Counted from the stretch's first letter, positions 51,963-61,489 are shown. The stretch: 64,000 bases of DNA from Pseudobutyrivibrio xylanivorans (GCF_010906925.1 NZ_VTVE01000002.1:248001-312000); one strand, 5' to 3'. Numbers and translations are program-made. Notes: a model not told the origin generated them from the sequence alone.

Positions 51963-53876
51963 TTAAACACCCGTATTAAGTATCAACCTATCATATATTT
52001 CGGCAAATGTAGAAATACATTTAGACGCCAAATTGTAGGCATTCTGGAATTTCATTAAGTCTAAAGCCTCTTCATCTTCATCAACTCCAGAAATTGATGT
52101 ACGCTGGTTGCCTATAGTCTTTTCGATGTTTGTAAAGTTGGTTTGGAAAATCTTACACTCCTGAGTATCAACAGTTACATCTGAATAGATACACTGAAGG
52201 AATGCATTTCCTCCGCCACCTCTAAATAACTTTGTCTTGCTCTGAAGAGCCTGAAGCTTTACTACTAAATCAGCTGCATCAACACCTGAATTGTAGTTTT
52301 CACGTGTTGTTGTAGCAATCTTTGAAGAATCCTTGTCTATCTTCATAGCGATTCCAACATTTTTTGCAGTCATAAGATAATATGACTCATATTTTTTTGT
52401 ATCATCGCTTGAATCCTTGCCACTGTACATTGTGGCGTTTATTGTGCCTTCTCTCATCTGATGCTCTACTGTAAGGTCAATTTTATCTCTGGAAATGAAG
52501 AAAGCGTTCATTGGATCACCATTTAAATCATAACCTCTGTCTGGGCTAAGAATTGGTGGGTCCACTGTGTAATCATCCTCTGGTCCAATTTCAATATGGT
52601 TAAATCTCTCACAGAAGTTTCTAAGGAACAGGTTCATCTGATTCTGATAATATGGAATACCCATGTAATCCACATCGTCACCTACCTGAAGAGCCTGGCC
52701 ATATAAATTGTTCTGCTCAGCAACAGTAAGTGTCTGATTGATGTAGAATGTCACTGATTTAACCTTGCCCTCATCATCTGTGTCAAATGAGAAGCTGTCG
52801 TATGTATACTCAGTATTATTTGTATCAAGGGAACCTCTTGTAGGCATGTTAAGCTCATTGATATCATCAATGCTCAAGTTTGTGATTGTAATGGAATTAG
52901 CTGTTGCACCAGTAACTGTTGCGTGCATATTCTCGTTGTTGTTACCATCACGAACTTCAAACATGGCCTTTAATGAACCGCCACTTGAGCTTGGTGTAGC
53001 ATTAAATCTATCTCCATCCTTTGACCAAACAATTTCATATAGACCGTCAATATCTGTCTGGTTGTGGTTCTGGTCTAGCTCTCGAGATTTAACAGCAAGT
53101 GTGTTGTGTTCATATGTATCTACAAGAATCTGGCCATTGATATATACAGTGTAATATGTTGCACCAGTGTACATATCAGGGTCATTACTATTTAATACTT
53201 CTGTCTCCTGAACCTTTACATCGACCATCTTCGAAAGGTTATCTATCAAAAGTGCTCGCTGGTCACGGAGCTCATTGGCACGTCCGCCACCCTGCTCGAT
53301 TGTGTTTATCTGTTTTGTTAAAATAGCTACTTTTTCCGATATCGCGTTGATATCATCAACTGCTGTCTTAATTTCATCATTGATGGAACTCTGTAAATCA
53401 TCAAGCTTAGTTGCCAACTGATTGAAATACTCTGTAAGCTGCTTAGCATTAGAAATAAACTGCTTTCTAACTGTATCATCTCCAGGGCTTCCCTGAAGAG
53501 TACTCATAGCGTTAAACATCTTAGTGTAAATAGTTGTGAAACCAGCGTTATTGTTGTTTTCATTGAAATAATCTTCAATCTGAGCCATGTAGTACTGCTT
53601 CTTGTCATAGAAACCAAGTGCTGACTGATTGTTCCAGTATTTCTCATCGTAGTATAAATCTCTGCGCTGAGTAACACCTGTTGCCTCTACACCAGTACCT
53701 GTAGTACCCCAGCTCTGATAGCAACGTAAAGCAGATGATGCCACAGTGTTTACAACCTGACGGCTATAGCCTGTGGTGTTTACGTTTGAGATATTATTAG
53801 CAGTTGTATTAATCTGTGCCTGAGATGTATTCAGTCCAGATGCTGCTATTGTTAATCCAAAAAATGTTGATGACAT
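51963..53876 (-). CDS. flgK: Flagellar hook-associated protein FlgK, second copy
   Basis: The 637-aa protein begins FFGLTIAASGLNTSQAQINTTANNISNVNTTGYSRQ and ends EALDLMKFQNAYNLASKCISTF, both FlgK hallmarks. The middle (about 250-520) is poorly conserved and Asp/Asn-rich, probably surface exposed. It follows a first FlgK gene by 25 bases. Having two tandem FlgK-type proteins is unusual; they might alternate or form a mixed junction. Confidence 0.85.
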   Translation of the reverse strand: MSSTFFGLTIAASGLNTSQAQINTTANNISNVNTTGYSRQVVNTVASSALRCYQSWGTTGTGVEATGVTQRRDLYYDEKYWNNQSALGFYDKKQYYMAQIEDYFNENNNNAGFTTIYTKMFNAMSTLQGSPGDDTVRKQFISNAKQLTEYFNQLATKLDDLQSSINDEIKTAVDDINAISEKVAILTKQINTIEQGGGRANELRDQRALLIDNLSKMVDVKVQETEVLNSNDPDMYTGATYYTVYINGQILVDTYEHNTLAVKSRELDQNHNQTDIDGLYEIVWSKDGDRFNATPSSSGGSLKAMFEVRDGNNNENMHATVTGATANSITITNLSIDDINELNMPTRGSLDTNNTEYTYDSFSFDTDDEGKVKSVTFYINQTLTVAEQNNLYGQALQVGDDVDYMGIPYYQNQMNLFLRNFCERFNHIEIGPEDDYTVDPPILSPDRGYDLNGDPMNAFFISRDKIDLTVEHQMREGTINATMYSGKDSSDDTKKYESYYLMTAKNVGIAMKIDKDSSKIATTTRENYNSGVDAADLVVKLQALQSKTKLFRGGGGNAFLQCIYSDVTVDTQECKIFQTNFTNIEKTIGNQRTSISGVDEDEEALDLMKFQNAYNLASKCISTFAEIYDRLILNTGV

Positions 53877-53900
53877 AGGCTATTCCTCCTGCCTTTAGTC

Positions 53901-55718
53901 TTATACGTGTCCAAGTGATGTCACTAGGTGTTCAATCATTTCATTAACTACATTTATATATCGGCTAGCTGCATTGTAAGCTGACTGATATTTAATCATT
54001 GTTGTAAGTTCTTCATCTGAAGATACTCCGATAACACCCTGACGAGAAAATTCAATTTCTTCTTTGGTGCCCTCAAGAGATTTGGCTGTAGTTTTATATA
54101 CATTACCTGTATTACCAATTTCTCCAATCCACTTAACATAGAATCCTGAGAATCCACATGGAGTTGTATCACTAGGATTCAAGTTGAATGGCTGTTTTGT
54201 CCAGATTAAACTTAAATTTGTACCAAGTTTTTGATCTATCTGGCTTTGGTCTGAGAAAACACGATGTGGAAGATACGATTCCTGCTTAACAAGCTCTTCA
54301 TTTATTTTAAGAGACTTTAATGTATAGCATTTTGATGTATCTGTTGGGTCTTCCTCGTTGTATGCGTATACAAGCTGGTTGCCAATTTCTACACCATTTT
54401 CATCGTATATTGTAACCTCTCTTGCTGTATATCTTTCAGTTCCGTTTCTTACAAACAACTCTCTAGGTGGAAGCTTGCCGTCAGTACCTACTGAGCAGTT
54501 TGCCTCGTCTAGAATTCTAAATTTGTCTGCGTCTTCAGTAATTGTTATTTCATTGCCATTTACATCCTGAATCTTGTATGAAATAGTCTTAGCATTTTCA
54601 ATGGCTGCTGAAGTTGTTGTAATTGGGCTATACAAATCATTGATTGTAGTAACCAGCTGATGAATAAGTGTATCAAGCTCTGCCTCTGAGTTCATCATGA
54701 TTGAGTTTGCTATTCCTGATTCGTATGCTTCCGGTGTAAGGTACTGACCATTTTCATCAAAATAATCAAGGTAGTTACTCCAGCCAGTTCCTCTTGCCAT
54801 GATAAGCGCTTTGATTTCTCCAATATCTGAGTTCTTCTCAGCACTTACATTTGTTGTATCAAAAATTGGATAGTAATAATTATCCTCTTCATTTTCATGT
54901 TTGAGATCAGAAAGCTGTGGCCAGTATGGAGTCACATATCCTGTTCTCTTATTTGCATATATACCTACATAGTGGCAATTGATTTCATCTACAAATTCAA
55001 CGCCTTCGATTTCAACCTTTACAACACCTGAAGGGTCCTCGCTGTAACTCATGCGAACAAGTCCAGCCAGCTCATCTAAGAGAAGGTCTCTCTTATCTCT
55101 TAAATCCATGGCTTTCTCCACATGTGCTGCCTCGATGGCTTGAATTCTTTTATTGTAATCAACTAATTCTTTTCCAATCTCATTGATTCGCTCGAGCTTT
55201 TCTGTGATTTTGGAATTGATAATAGTCTGGTAATCTTCAAATCCGTCCTGTACCGCCTGTGCGCGGGCCAAAAAAAGGCTAGCCTTCTGCAATACCAGGT
55301 TCTGATTTACAGTATCTGATGGGTCCTTGGCAAACTCTTCAAAAGCGCCCTCGAAATCCTCGATGGCTTTCTCGAATTGTACGCCGTCAGACTCCTGCAG
55401 ATGAGTGTAAACTTCCTGCACTGCCTCTGAGCTAGCTTGATAAAAAGAATATCGCCCACTCTCTGTACGATATGCCTTATCTAAAAAGATATCGCGAGTA
55501 TGGACGATTGTTCCTACTTGCACACCAAGGCCAGCATACTGTGTGCTGACCGAAGCGTTACCTATTTTTCTATAATCTCTATCTTCGTAAACAACCTGCT
55601 GACGTACATACCCTTCGGTATTAACGTTTGTAAGGTTGTTTGCTGTTGTATTTAATCCATGTGATGCAGACTGTAGGCCTGATGCCCCAACATATAAGCT
55701 TCCAAAACTATTAGCCAT
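53901..55718 (-). CDS. flgK: Flagellar hook-associated protein FlgK, first copy
   Basis: The 605-aa protein starts ANSFGSLYVGASGLQSASHGLNTTANNLTNVNTEGYVRQQ and ends SDEELTTMIKYQSAYNAASRYINVVNEMIEHLV. It keeps the helical D1 region (LRDKRDLLLDELAGLV), and its central domain differs greatly from the second copy. A GGAGGATTGACGT site precedes the ATG. The flgM-flgN-flgK order supports the family, and this copy occupies the usual flgK place. Confidence 0.9.
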   Translation of the reverse strand: MANSFGSLYVGASGLQSASHGLNTTANNLTNVNTEGYVRQQVVYEDRDYRKIGNASVSTQYAGLGVQVGTIVHTRDIFLDKAYRTESGRYSFYQASSEAVQEVYTHLQESDGVQFEKAIEDFEGAFEEFAKDPSDTVNQNLVLQKASLFLARAQAVQDGFEDYQTIINSKITEKLERINEIGKELVDYNKRIQAIEAAHVEKAMDLRDKRDLLLDELAGLVRMSYSEDPSGVVKVEIEGVEFVDEINCHYVGIYANKRTGYVTPYWPQLSDLKHENEEDNYYYPIFDTTNVSAEKNSDIGEIKALIMARGTGWSNYLDYFDENGQYLTPEAYESGIANSIMMNSEAELDTLIHQLVTTINDLYSPITTTSAAIENAKTISYKIQDVNGNEITITEDADKFRILDEANCSVGTDGKLPPRELFVRNGTERYTAREVTIYDENGVEIGNQLVYAYNEEDPTDTSKCYTLKSLKINEELVKQESYLPHRVFSDQSQIDQKLGTNLSLIWTKQPFNLNPSDTTPCGFSGFYVKWIGEIGNTGNVYKTTAKSLEGTKEEIEFSRQGVIGVSSDEELTTMIKYQSAYNAASRYINVVNEMIEHLVTSLGHV

Positions 55719-55787
55719 ACGTCAATCCTCCAAAGTAAATGAGTCTCCGCAAAGAAACTCTGCTAATACTTCAAGGACATCCGTTTC

Positions 55788-56300
55788 CTACTGCTTAGCA
55801 TCAAATCCTCTATTACCTAACAAATCTCCTGTAGTCTCTGCATTCTTACCATAGTTAGAAGTCTGAGGTGCCTGCTTGACACTCTTCAGGAGGGTAATAT
55901 CAAATTCCACCATTTCAATAGCCTGCCTAAGCAAGTTCTGTGTCTGGAAGTTCAATATCTGGGCATTGTCTGCCGCTTCCCTAAGTTTTCCTCTAGCTGT
56001 AATAAGCTTTTTCTGTTCTACAGGTTGTCCAGCCAAATTATCGATCATCCATGAAACTGTAATTTGGTCGTTTTCATGCCCCATGACTGCTGCAATACTC
56101 TGCATCAATCCCTGGCGCTTTTTTTCCAGTTCCAATAAGGCGTCTGCAATGGCCTGCTCCTGAACGGTAATAGCCTCCAGTACGTCAAGTTTCTTATAGA
56201 TGATTGAATCCTTCTTCTCATCATTAAGACTGATTAACTTTTCATACTGCTCCGTTTCACCATCCATAGTTAAGAGCAATTCTTCCATTAAACTAGCCAC
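55788..56300 (-). CDS. flgN: FlgN-type export chaperone for FlgK/FlgL
   Basis: The 170-aa protein is mostly helical with long amphipathic coiled coils (EQEAIADALLELEKKRQGL and LREAADNAQILNFQTQNLLRQA). The length and place between flgM and flgK fit FlgN, which guards FlgK and FlgL before export. It starts with GTG behind GAGGT. The low sequence conservation of FlgN makes the name depend partly on synteny. Confidence 0.8.
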   Translation of the reverse strand: MASLMEELLLTMDGETEQYEKLISLNDEKKDSIIYKKLDVLEAITVQEQAIADALLELEKKRQGLMQSIAAVMGHENDQITVSWMIDNLAGQPVEQKKLITARGKLREAADNAQILNFQTQNLLRQAIEMVEFDITLLKSVKQAPQTSNYGKNAETTGDLLGNRGFDAKQ

Positions 56301-56382
56301 GCATCATACCTCGCTTAAAATAATGCTCTATTGGCACCATTCACAAAACCGCAGACTTACCGCGATTGTGTATGGTTAATTC

Positions 56383-56661
56383 CTAAATAGAGCCTACCTG
56401 AGACAATAATTTCTCTGCAAAATCATCAGGACTTACGTCATAAGTACCAGCCTTGATACGAGCCTTAATGTCCGCAACAAGGTCTTCTCTGATGTCTGCT
56501 GCCTCAGCAACAGCTGCCTTTGCTGTATGGTAATCCTTACCTGCTGATGAAATCTGAACTTCATCGCGGCCCATACTATTAGTCTTAGCAGACTGTGTGA
56601 CATTTTTGTTGTTTGATGTCTGATAGAGCTGCGCTACCTGATTGTAAGCCTCAATACGCAT
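56383..56661 (-). CDS. flgM: Anti-sigma-28 factor FlgM
   Basis: FlgM holds sigma-28 inactive until it is exported through the finished hook. The 92-aa protein has a flexible N-terminus and a C-terminal half typical of FlgM (RDEVQISSAGKDYHTAK.. IREDLVADIKARIKAGTYDVSPDDFAEKLL). It is the first gene of the late flagellar operon behind a sigma-28 promoter. Confidence 0.93.
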   Translation of the reverse strand: MRIEAYNQVAQLYQTSNNKNVTQSAKTNSMGRDEVQISSAGKDYHTAKAAVAEAADIREDLVADIKARIKAGTYDVSPDDFAEKLLSQVGSI

Positions 56662-56740
56662 ATCTCAACACTCCTTTCCTCCCTTTATGTTCAGTCAGTT
56701 ATGTCCGTATTTTCTAGTTACATTTTTCTTTACATTTCAT

Positions 56741-56768
56741 TTATCGGAACGCGGCTGAAAAAACTTTA
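56741..56768 (-). promoter_or_regulatory. Sigma-28 (SigD) promoter of the flgM operon
   Basis: On the minus strand, TAAA (56768-56765), a 16-base spacer and TCCGATAA (56748-56741) match the SigD consensus (TAAA-N15-GCCGATAT). The start would be near 56733, about 70 bases before flgM. Confidence 0.75.
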
Positions 56769-56819
56769 TAGCTTTTGGAAAACTTTTTTACAAAATTATT
56801 AAATTATTTTTGTGCACTT

Positions 56820-58829
56820 CTACTCATAAGTCTCTGGGTCTTCTTCATACTCATAACCCATCATCTTGTTATATTTCTCCCAGGTAATCACCTGATCATC
56901 AGTATAATAGAATTCTGCATCTTTTAATGCCTTAAGTGTGTGTTTACATTCCGTATTCAATGAACAATAAATAGACTGCTCATGCATATCTCCTTCACCT
57001 TCATATGTGTTTCTAGGATCGTATTGTTCATCATAATATGTATCTACATCGGAGAAATATGGTACTTCTTCATTAACTACATTAAAGCCAAAATCGTTGT
57101 ATAGCGACTGGTCTTCTCTTTCAGAAGTGTATCCTGCAAATGTTGTTTGAAATACTTTTCCTTCATCAATATCCTTGAGAAGTGCCTGATAAACCTTTTC
57201 AAATTTCTTCATCTTCTCATATTCACTGAGACTCATGAAGTACTCTGTATAGTAGTTGAACTCATTACGATTATCATCATAAGTCACTGTACTAAAATAC
57301 ATATCGGTGACACTACAATCATCCCAGATATTTCCTATTACATGCTCCTTAATAATAGTAGGATTGTTAAGGAAATCTAAAATAGGCTGTGTAGCTGCCA
57401 CGTATTCTGGGCTTACGTCTGGAGACTCAGTGTCCACAACTTGGTACTGACGTATAATTGAATCTCCATTTTTAAGCTTGTACTTTATAGTAAAGTAACT
57501 GCCGTTAACATGTTCGTATTTGACATTTACATCTCTAAGCTCCTTCTTGTCTGTCAAGAAGTTCTTGTGAAGAGAAATAGCTGTATTAATCTCATCCTCA
57601 CTAGTAAATACCATTGTATAGTTGGCCTCAATACCAACCCATGCTACGTCTGATGCATTTGGCACCTTGTTCTCTACCTTAAATGCATCAAATCTCAAGC
57701 ATAATAATACTGCAAGTGCTACAACTGAATATCCTGCGCAATATATTGCCTTTTTCGCATTAAATACTCTGATTGTCTTTTCAATCATCATCTGTGTTGC
57801 AAAGAAAATAAGTACTCCAATAATTAGCGAAGATACGATTGCAACTGCAAATTTGCTGGAATATGTATGGTTGCCTGTAGCGTCGTACATGCCGCTAACG
57901 AAGGCACCTGCAACCATTGAAATGAAAAATGCCATTCCAATGGTAAATACAGGCTTCATAAAAGGTACCGCAATAAAATCGTGAACAGTTTCGAGCTTTT
58001 TATATTTATAAAGGAGAAATGAAACGGTAAGCAAAATTAATGCTGCCACGAAATAAATAGCTAGGTACTCTGCACCTTCCAACTTCATTATCAATGATTT
58101 CAAGTATCCATTTCCAGTGTAACATGCTATATAATCCACTTTGCAATTTCCAGGAATATACTGAAGTGGACTAAAAATTCTCACATTTTGACTCTGCAAG
58201 CTAGCGCCCATTCCAAATAAAAGCATAGCGGAAGTAATTCTGAATGCTAGCTCCATTAAAAAGTAAAGCATTACAAAAATAAAGTAGAATGCTATACCTG
58301 TGATAAGCTGGCCTGAAACCATAAGCGCAAACATTGCTATTGATAAGAACAATACTGTGGAAACAATCACAATAAGCGCCCAATACCAAATGCCGCCCAT
58401 TGCTATAGTGTCTACTGTAAGTGCGATTATTGACATTATTATAGACACAGCTACAACTGGAATAATGGCAACTGTAAGAATAGATGCTATTCCAGTAAAA
58501 TATGCACTCTTTCTGCTAATTGGGAAAGCATGCATCATATAAGTGTCGCGCTTGTAAAATAAATACCAGAAAGTGATAGCCGAAAGAACTATCGCTATAC
58601 ATACTGCCAATCCCGCTGTTGGCATATCAGACATATGCATGAACAGGCACATTCCCTTTGTAATTCCTACATCTGAAAAATAGGTGTTGTCCCAATCTGC
58701 AATGCTGATGATATAAGAAACAGGCATGAGTAACAGAAGTATAATAAAATACAGCAAACCTGCAATCCAGGTTCTGCTAATATTTTTCTTATACAGTCCC
58801 TTGTTAAAAAATGATGTCTTTGACTGCAT
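56820..58829 (-). CDS. ABC transporter permease with a large C-terminal outside domain
   Basis: The 669-aa protein has about eight to ten membrane helices through residue 385, then a long soluble domain ending EYEEDPETYE. The start is the ATG at 58829 behind GGAGGTGAGGATT, overlapping the ATPase stop by 26 bases. It belongs to GntR-ATPase-permease systems such as Bacillus ytr. The C-terminal domain may bind an outside ligand; I know no specific family. Confidence 0.8.
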   Translation of the reverse strand: MQSKTSFFNKGLYKKNISRTWIAGLLYFIILLLLMPVSYIISIADWDNTYFSDVGITKGMCLFMHMSDMPTAGLAVCIAIVLSAITFWYLFYKRDTYMMHAFPISRKSAYFTGIASILTVAIIPVVAVSIIMSIIALTVDTIAMGGIWYWALIVIVSTVLFLSIAMFALMVSGQLITGIAFYFIFVMLYFLMELAFRITSAMLLFGMGASLQSQNVRIFSPLQYIPGNCKVDYIACYTGNGYLKSLIMKLEGAEYLAIYFVAALILLTVSFLLYKYKKLETVHDFIAVPFMKPVFTIGMAFFISMVAGAFVSGMYDATGNHTYSSKFAVAIVSSLIIGVLIFFATQMMIEKTIRVFNAKKAIYCAGYSVVALAVLLCLRFDAFKVENKVPNASDVAWVGIEANYTMVFTSEDEINTAISLHKNFLTDKKELRDVNVKYEHVNGSYFTIKYKLKNGDSIIRQYQVVDTESPDVSPEYVAATQPILDFLNNPTIIKEHVIGNIWDDCSVTDMYFSTVTYDDNRNEFNYYTEYFMSLSEYEKMKKFEKVYQALLKDIDEGKVFQTTFAGYTSEREDQSLYNDFGFNVVNEEVPYFSDVDTYYDEQYDPRNTYEGEGDMHEQSIYCSLNTECKHTLKALKDAEFYYTDDQVITWEKYNKMMGYEYEEDPETYE

Positions 58830-59703
58830 AATCCTCACCTCCCAACTCATAAATAAAGATCTCTTCGAGTGTAAGTGGAAGCACATCCATCAAAAGTGGA
58901 TTGAGGGCTGCAATTCTCTGCTCTGCAGCTCTAGGCTCTCCCTTAACAATAAGAGTATGAACTCTACCATTTGAAATCTTTTTAAGAACCTGAATCTCTT
59001 CAGGCATTTCAGGCATCTCACCTTCAAAAGCTATCTGAATCTTAGTAATAGATGTCTGCAGCTCGTCAAGTGAACGCTCAATGAGAAGCTTACCATGGTT
59101 CATAATACCTACATGGTCACAGACATCCTCAAGCTCACGTAGGTTGTGGGAGCTGACAAGAACTGTAACTCCTGTCTCTGCCACATCAGACATGATGAGG
59201 CTCCACACCTGACGACGCATAACTGGATCAAGACCATCAACTGGCTCATCCAAAATCATAACCTCTGGGCGGCTGGCAATTGCCAACATAAAAGCCACCT
59301 GTTTCTGCATTCCCTTTGAAAGACTACGTACCATTTTCTTCATATTAATTTCAGGAAAACACTCCGCAATTTTGAAGAAAAGTTTCTCATCAAACTTTGG
59401 ATACATATTCTTATAGAATTTCATCATATCCTTTGTGTTTGCCTGTAAAAAGAAGAAAATGTCGTCTGGAATAATTGCCATTTTCTGCTTGAGCAATTCA
59501 TTCTCAAATACTGGCTGGCCCTCGATTAAAATATCGCCAGCGTCCTGTTTATAAACTCCGCAAAGGTGGCGGATGATTGTCGACTTACCTGCACCATTAG
59601 GTCCAACAAGACCATAGATTGCTCCACGCTCTACATGCATGTCCAATCCATCAAGTGCTGTAAAATCGCCAAACTTCTTGGTGACATTATTTACTTGAAT
59701 CAC
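58804..59703 (-). CDS. ABC transporter ATPase of the GntR-linked system
   Basis: The 299-aa ATPase has Walker A GPNGAGKST, signature SLSKGMQKQVAFMLAIA, Walker B VMILDEPVDGLDP and H-loop VLVSSHNLRELEDVCDHVG, a CcmA/YtrB-like class. The likely start is GTG at 59703 after AGGGAGGTGGCCAGA, overlapping the GntR gene by 17 bases. It powers the permease encoded next. Confidence 0.93.
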   Translation of the reverse strand: MIQVNNVTKKFGDFTALDGLDMHVERGAIYGLVGPNGAGKSTIIRHLCGVYKQDAGDILIEGQPVFENELLKQKMAIIPDDIFFFLQANTKDMMKFYKNMYPKFDEKLFFKIAECFPEINMKKMVRSLSKGMQKQVAFMLAIASRPEVMILDEPVDGLDPVMRRQVWSLIMSDVAETGVTVLVSSHNLRELEDVCDHVGIMNHGKLLIERSLDELQTSITKIQIAFEGEMPEMPEEIQVLKKISNGRVHTLIVKGEPRAAEQRIAALNPLLMDVLPLTLEEIFIYELGGEDYAVKDIIF

Positions 59704-60073
59704 TCTGGCCACCTCCCTTCGCAAGTTCTTCAATTCTTTGGATGAGGATGTTCTTATCCTCGCATAGATACAGAAGTTCTTTCACAATTTCATCGAATTC
59801 TTTCATAAGTTCTTCATTCCTCCCTGTGGCAACATCAGCTCGCTGTGCAGCATAGCTTCCCTTGCCGGCAATTGTGTAAATGTAACCTTCCTGCTCTAGT
59901 TCCCTATAAGCTTTTTGGATGGTATTGGGATTGATAGACAGACTGGTAGCCAGCTCCCTCACACTAGGCAGCTTTTCATCGGTGCGAACTGCACCGGACA
60001 CCACCAGACGTCGTAAACCATCTTTAATTTGCTCATATATAGGCTTAGAATCTCTATAATTTAATTGGATCAT
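59687..60073 (-). CDS. GntR-family (YtrA subfamily) repressor
   Basis: The 128-aa regulator consists of the GntR winged HTH (YEQIKDGLRRLVVSGAVRTDEKLPSVRELATSLSINPNTIQKAYRELE) plus a short C-terminus of about 50 residues, the size of the YtrA group. It controls its own ABC operon, and an operator-like repeat sits at its promoter (60092-60112). Related systems respond to cell-wall-active compounds. Confidence 0.93.
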   Translation of the reverse strand: MIQLNYRDSKPIYEQIKDGLRRLVVSGAVRTDEKLPSVRELATSLSINPNTIQKAYRELEQEGYIYTIAGKGSYAAQRADVATGRNEELMKEFDEIVKELLYLCEDKNILIQRIEELAKGGGQSDSSK

Positions 60074-60091
60074 CTAATACCTCCCCTGTGC

Positions 60092-60141
60092 TGTATTACG
60101 TGTCCTAATACACTTGTATCACAAACACGTTTTTATGTCAA
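60092..60141 (-). promoter_or_regulatory. Promoter and operator of the GntR-ABC operon
   Basis: On the minus strand, TTGACA (60141-60136), a 17-base spacer and TACAAG (60118-60113). The perfect repeat TGTATTA-N7-TAATACA (60112-60092) starts right after the -10, suiting YtrA-type autorepression. Confidence 0.7.
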
Positions 60142-60145
60142 GCTT

Positions 60146-60784
60146 TTAAATTTCGCTGAGGTCTTCTTCCTCGGCCGCCAAGTCCTCTGGAGTCATATAC
60201 TTGCGGAATACTTTTTCAAGAATTGGATGAAGTATACATGCCATTATTCCTGGCATAAATACATATAAGAATAAGAAAAGATAGACAAGTACAATTGCCG
60301 CAATAACAATTGCCATAATTAATAATGTCCATCCAAGATTAGCAATCATAATTATTGCAGACACCTTGAAAGATGCTTTGAATCCATTTTCAAAGCGGGC
60401 AATATAAGCGAAGTGGTAGATTGACCATACCACCATAAATGCAAGTAAAACCGTGAAAAACATGGATGATGCTGCAAGTGGATTGTCAGGCTGGAGCATA
60501 TTTCTTGTGATATAAATATCACCGCCTAAAACTATAAATAATACGATAAATATCAGCCATGATAATGTTGACTGCTTGAAATTAGATTTGAATGAACGGA
60601 AAAAGTCTGTTGTGTAACCCTTTCCTTTAAAAGTGCATTTGTGAATAGCATAGTATAGTGCTGTAGTGCTAGCGCCAATTGTAAATACTGGCAATGAACA
60701 AATAATAAAATAGAAGCCAATGAGTAAAACATCCGTGGCTTTTGTGATTCCCTCAAAGAATCTGCTGTTAAAAAATCTTCCCAA
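60146..60784 (-). CDS. DUF624 (YesL-type) membrane protein
   Basis: The 212-aa protein has five or so membrane helices. Its N-terminal RFFNSRFFEGITKATDVLLIGFYFIICSLPVFTIGASTTALY is typical of YesL/DUF624. YesL-type proteins are often near sugar transporters, but their role is unknown. It starts with TTG behind AAGGAG, 18 bases after the upstream gene, so these two form an operon. Confidence 0.85.
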   Translation of the reverse strand: MGRFFNSRFFEGITKATDVLLIGFYFIICSLPVFTIGASTTALYYAIHKCTFKGKGYTTDFFRSFKSNFKQSTLSWLIFIVLFIVLGGDIYITRNMLQPDNPLAASSMFFTVLLAFMVVWSIYHFAYIARFENGFKASFKVSAIIMIANLGWTLLIMAIVIAAIVLVYLFLFLYVFMPGIMACILHPILEKVFRKYMTPEDLAAEEEDLSEI

Positions 60785-60802
60785 AATTATTTCTCCTTAA
60801 AT

Positions 60803-61411
60803 TTATTTAATCTTACCGCTTTCAATATCGTCCATCATCTGCATCATTGAGTCTAGATACTGCCTATTGCCTGAAAGACCAGCCCAAACCAGATATTTAA
60901 TATTGTCATCTAGACCAAAATACTCATGTATAGGGCTATCAGAAATATCGATTGGCTGATTGTCATCAGTGATGATTCCATAGTTAGTCAGGTACTTCAC
61001 ACCTTCCTCATCAGTAAATGCAAAGTCAAGCTGCCCCGCCATAACAAGAACGCTAAGTCGCGTACCGTAACCTCCTGCCACATCTTCATCTGTAGTCAGA
61101 CCTGCAGATAAATCAGCAGCCTCATGGCCTGTCATGCCAAGATACTCCGTAATCTCCTGCTCTCGGTCTTGATTTACTGACTCACCATTTATAACCATGC
61201 CGAAGAATTCATAGTCCACGTAAGTCATAGCGTGATGGATGAACCAACCTACAGCAATCAGAATGCCTAAGATTAATAAAATGTGAATCCTATAATAGGT
61301 AAAGATGTAATCCGCTTTTTCCTTTCCCGTCATCTGAGTTAGCTTGGCCCGTTCTCCTGCCCAGGATTTTTTAACGGACTCCATCTCACTATCGTTGTAT
61401 TTGTTTCCCAT
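60803..61411 (-). CDS. Single-pass membrane protein of unknown function next to DUF624
   Basis: The 202-aa protein has an N-terminal cytoplasmic region of about 45 residues (KSWAGERAKLTQMTGKEKADYIFTYYRIH). One membrane helix (ILLILGILIAVGWFIHH) follows, then an acidic outside domain of about 140 residues with a periplasmic-binding-like flavour (YVDYEFFGMVINGE, LDFAFTDEEGVKYLTNYGI). I know no named family. It is upstream of the DUF624 gene, and the pair may act together. Confidence 0.65.
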   Translation of the reverse strand: MGNKYNDSEMESVKKSWAGERAKLTQMTGKEKADYIFTYYRIHILLILGILIAVGWFIHHAMTYVDYEFFGMVINGESVNQDREQEITEYLGMTGHEAADLSAGLTTDEDVAGGYGTRLSVLVMAGQLDFAFTDEEGVKYLTNYGIITDDNQPIDISDSPIHEYFGLDDNIKYLVWAGLSGNRQYLDSMMQMMDDIESGKIK

Positions 61412-61461
61412 AGTAATACTTCCTTATAATTATAACTTCCTTTATCGTAAACGAAAAAATG

Positions 61462-61489
61462 GGCCTCCGCAATAAGCAGAGGCCATTTT
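61462..61489 (-). terminator. pgi terminator
   Basis: On the minus strand, GGCCTCTGC and GCGGAGGCC (one G-U) enclose a five-base loop and run into CATTTTTTCG. Confidence 0.88.
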
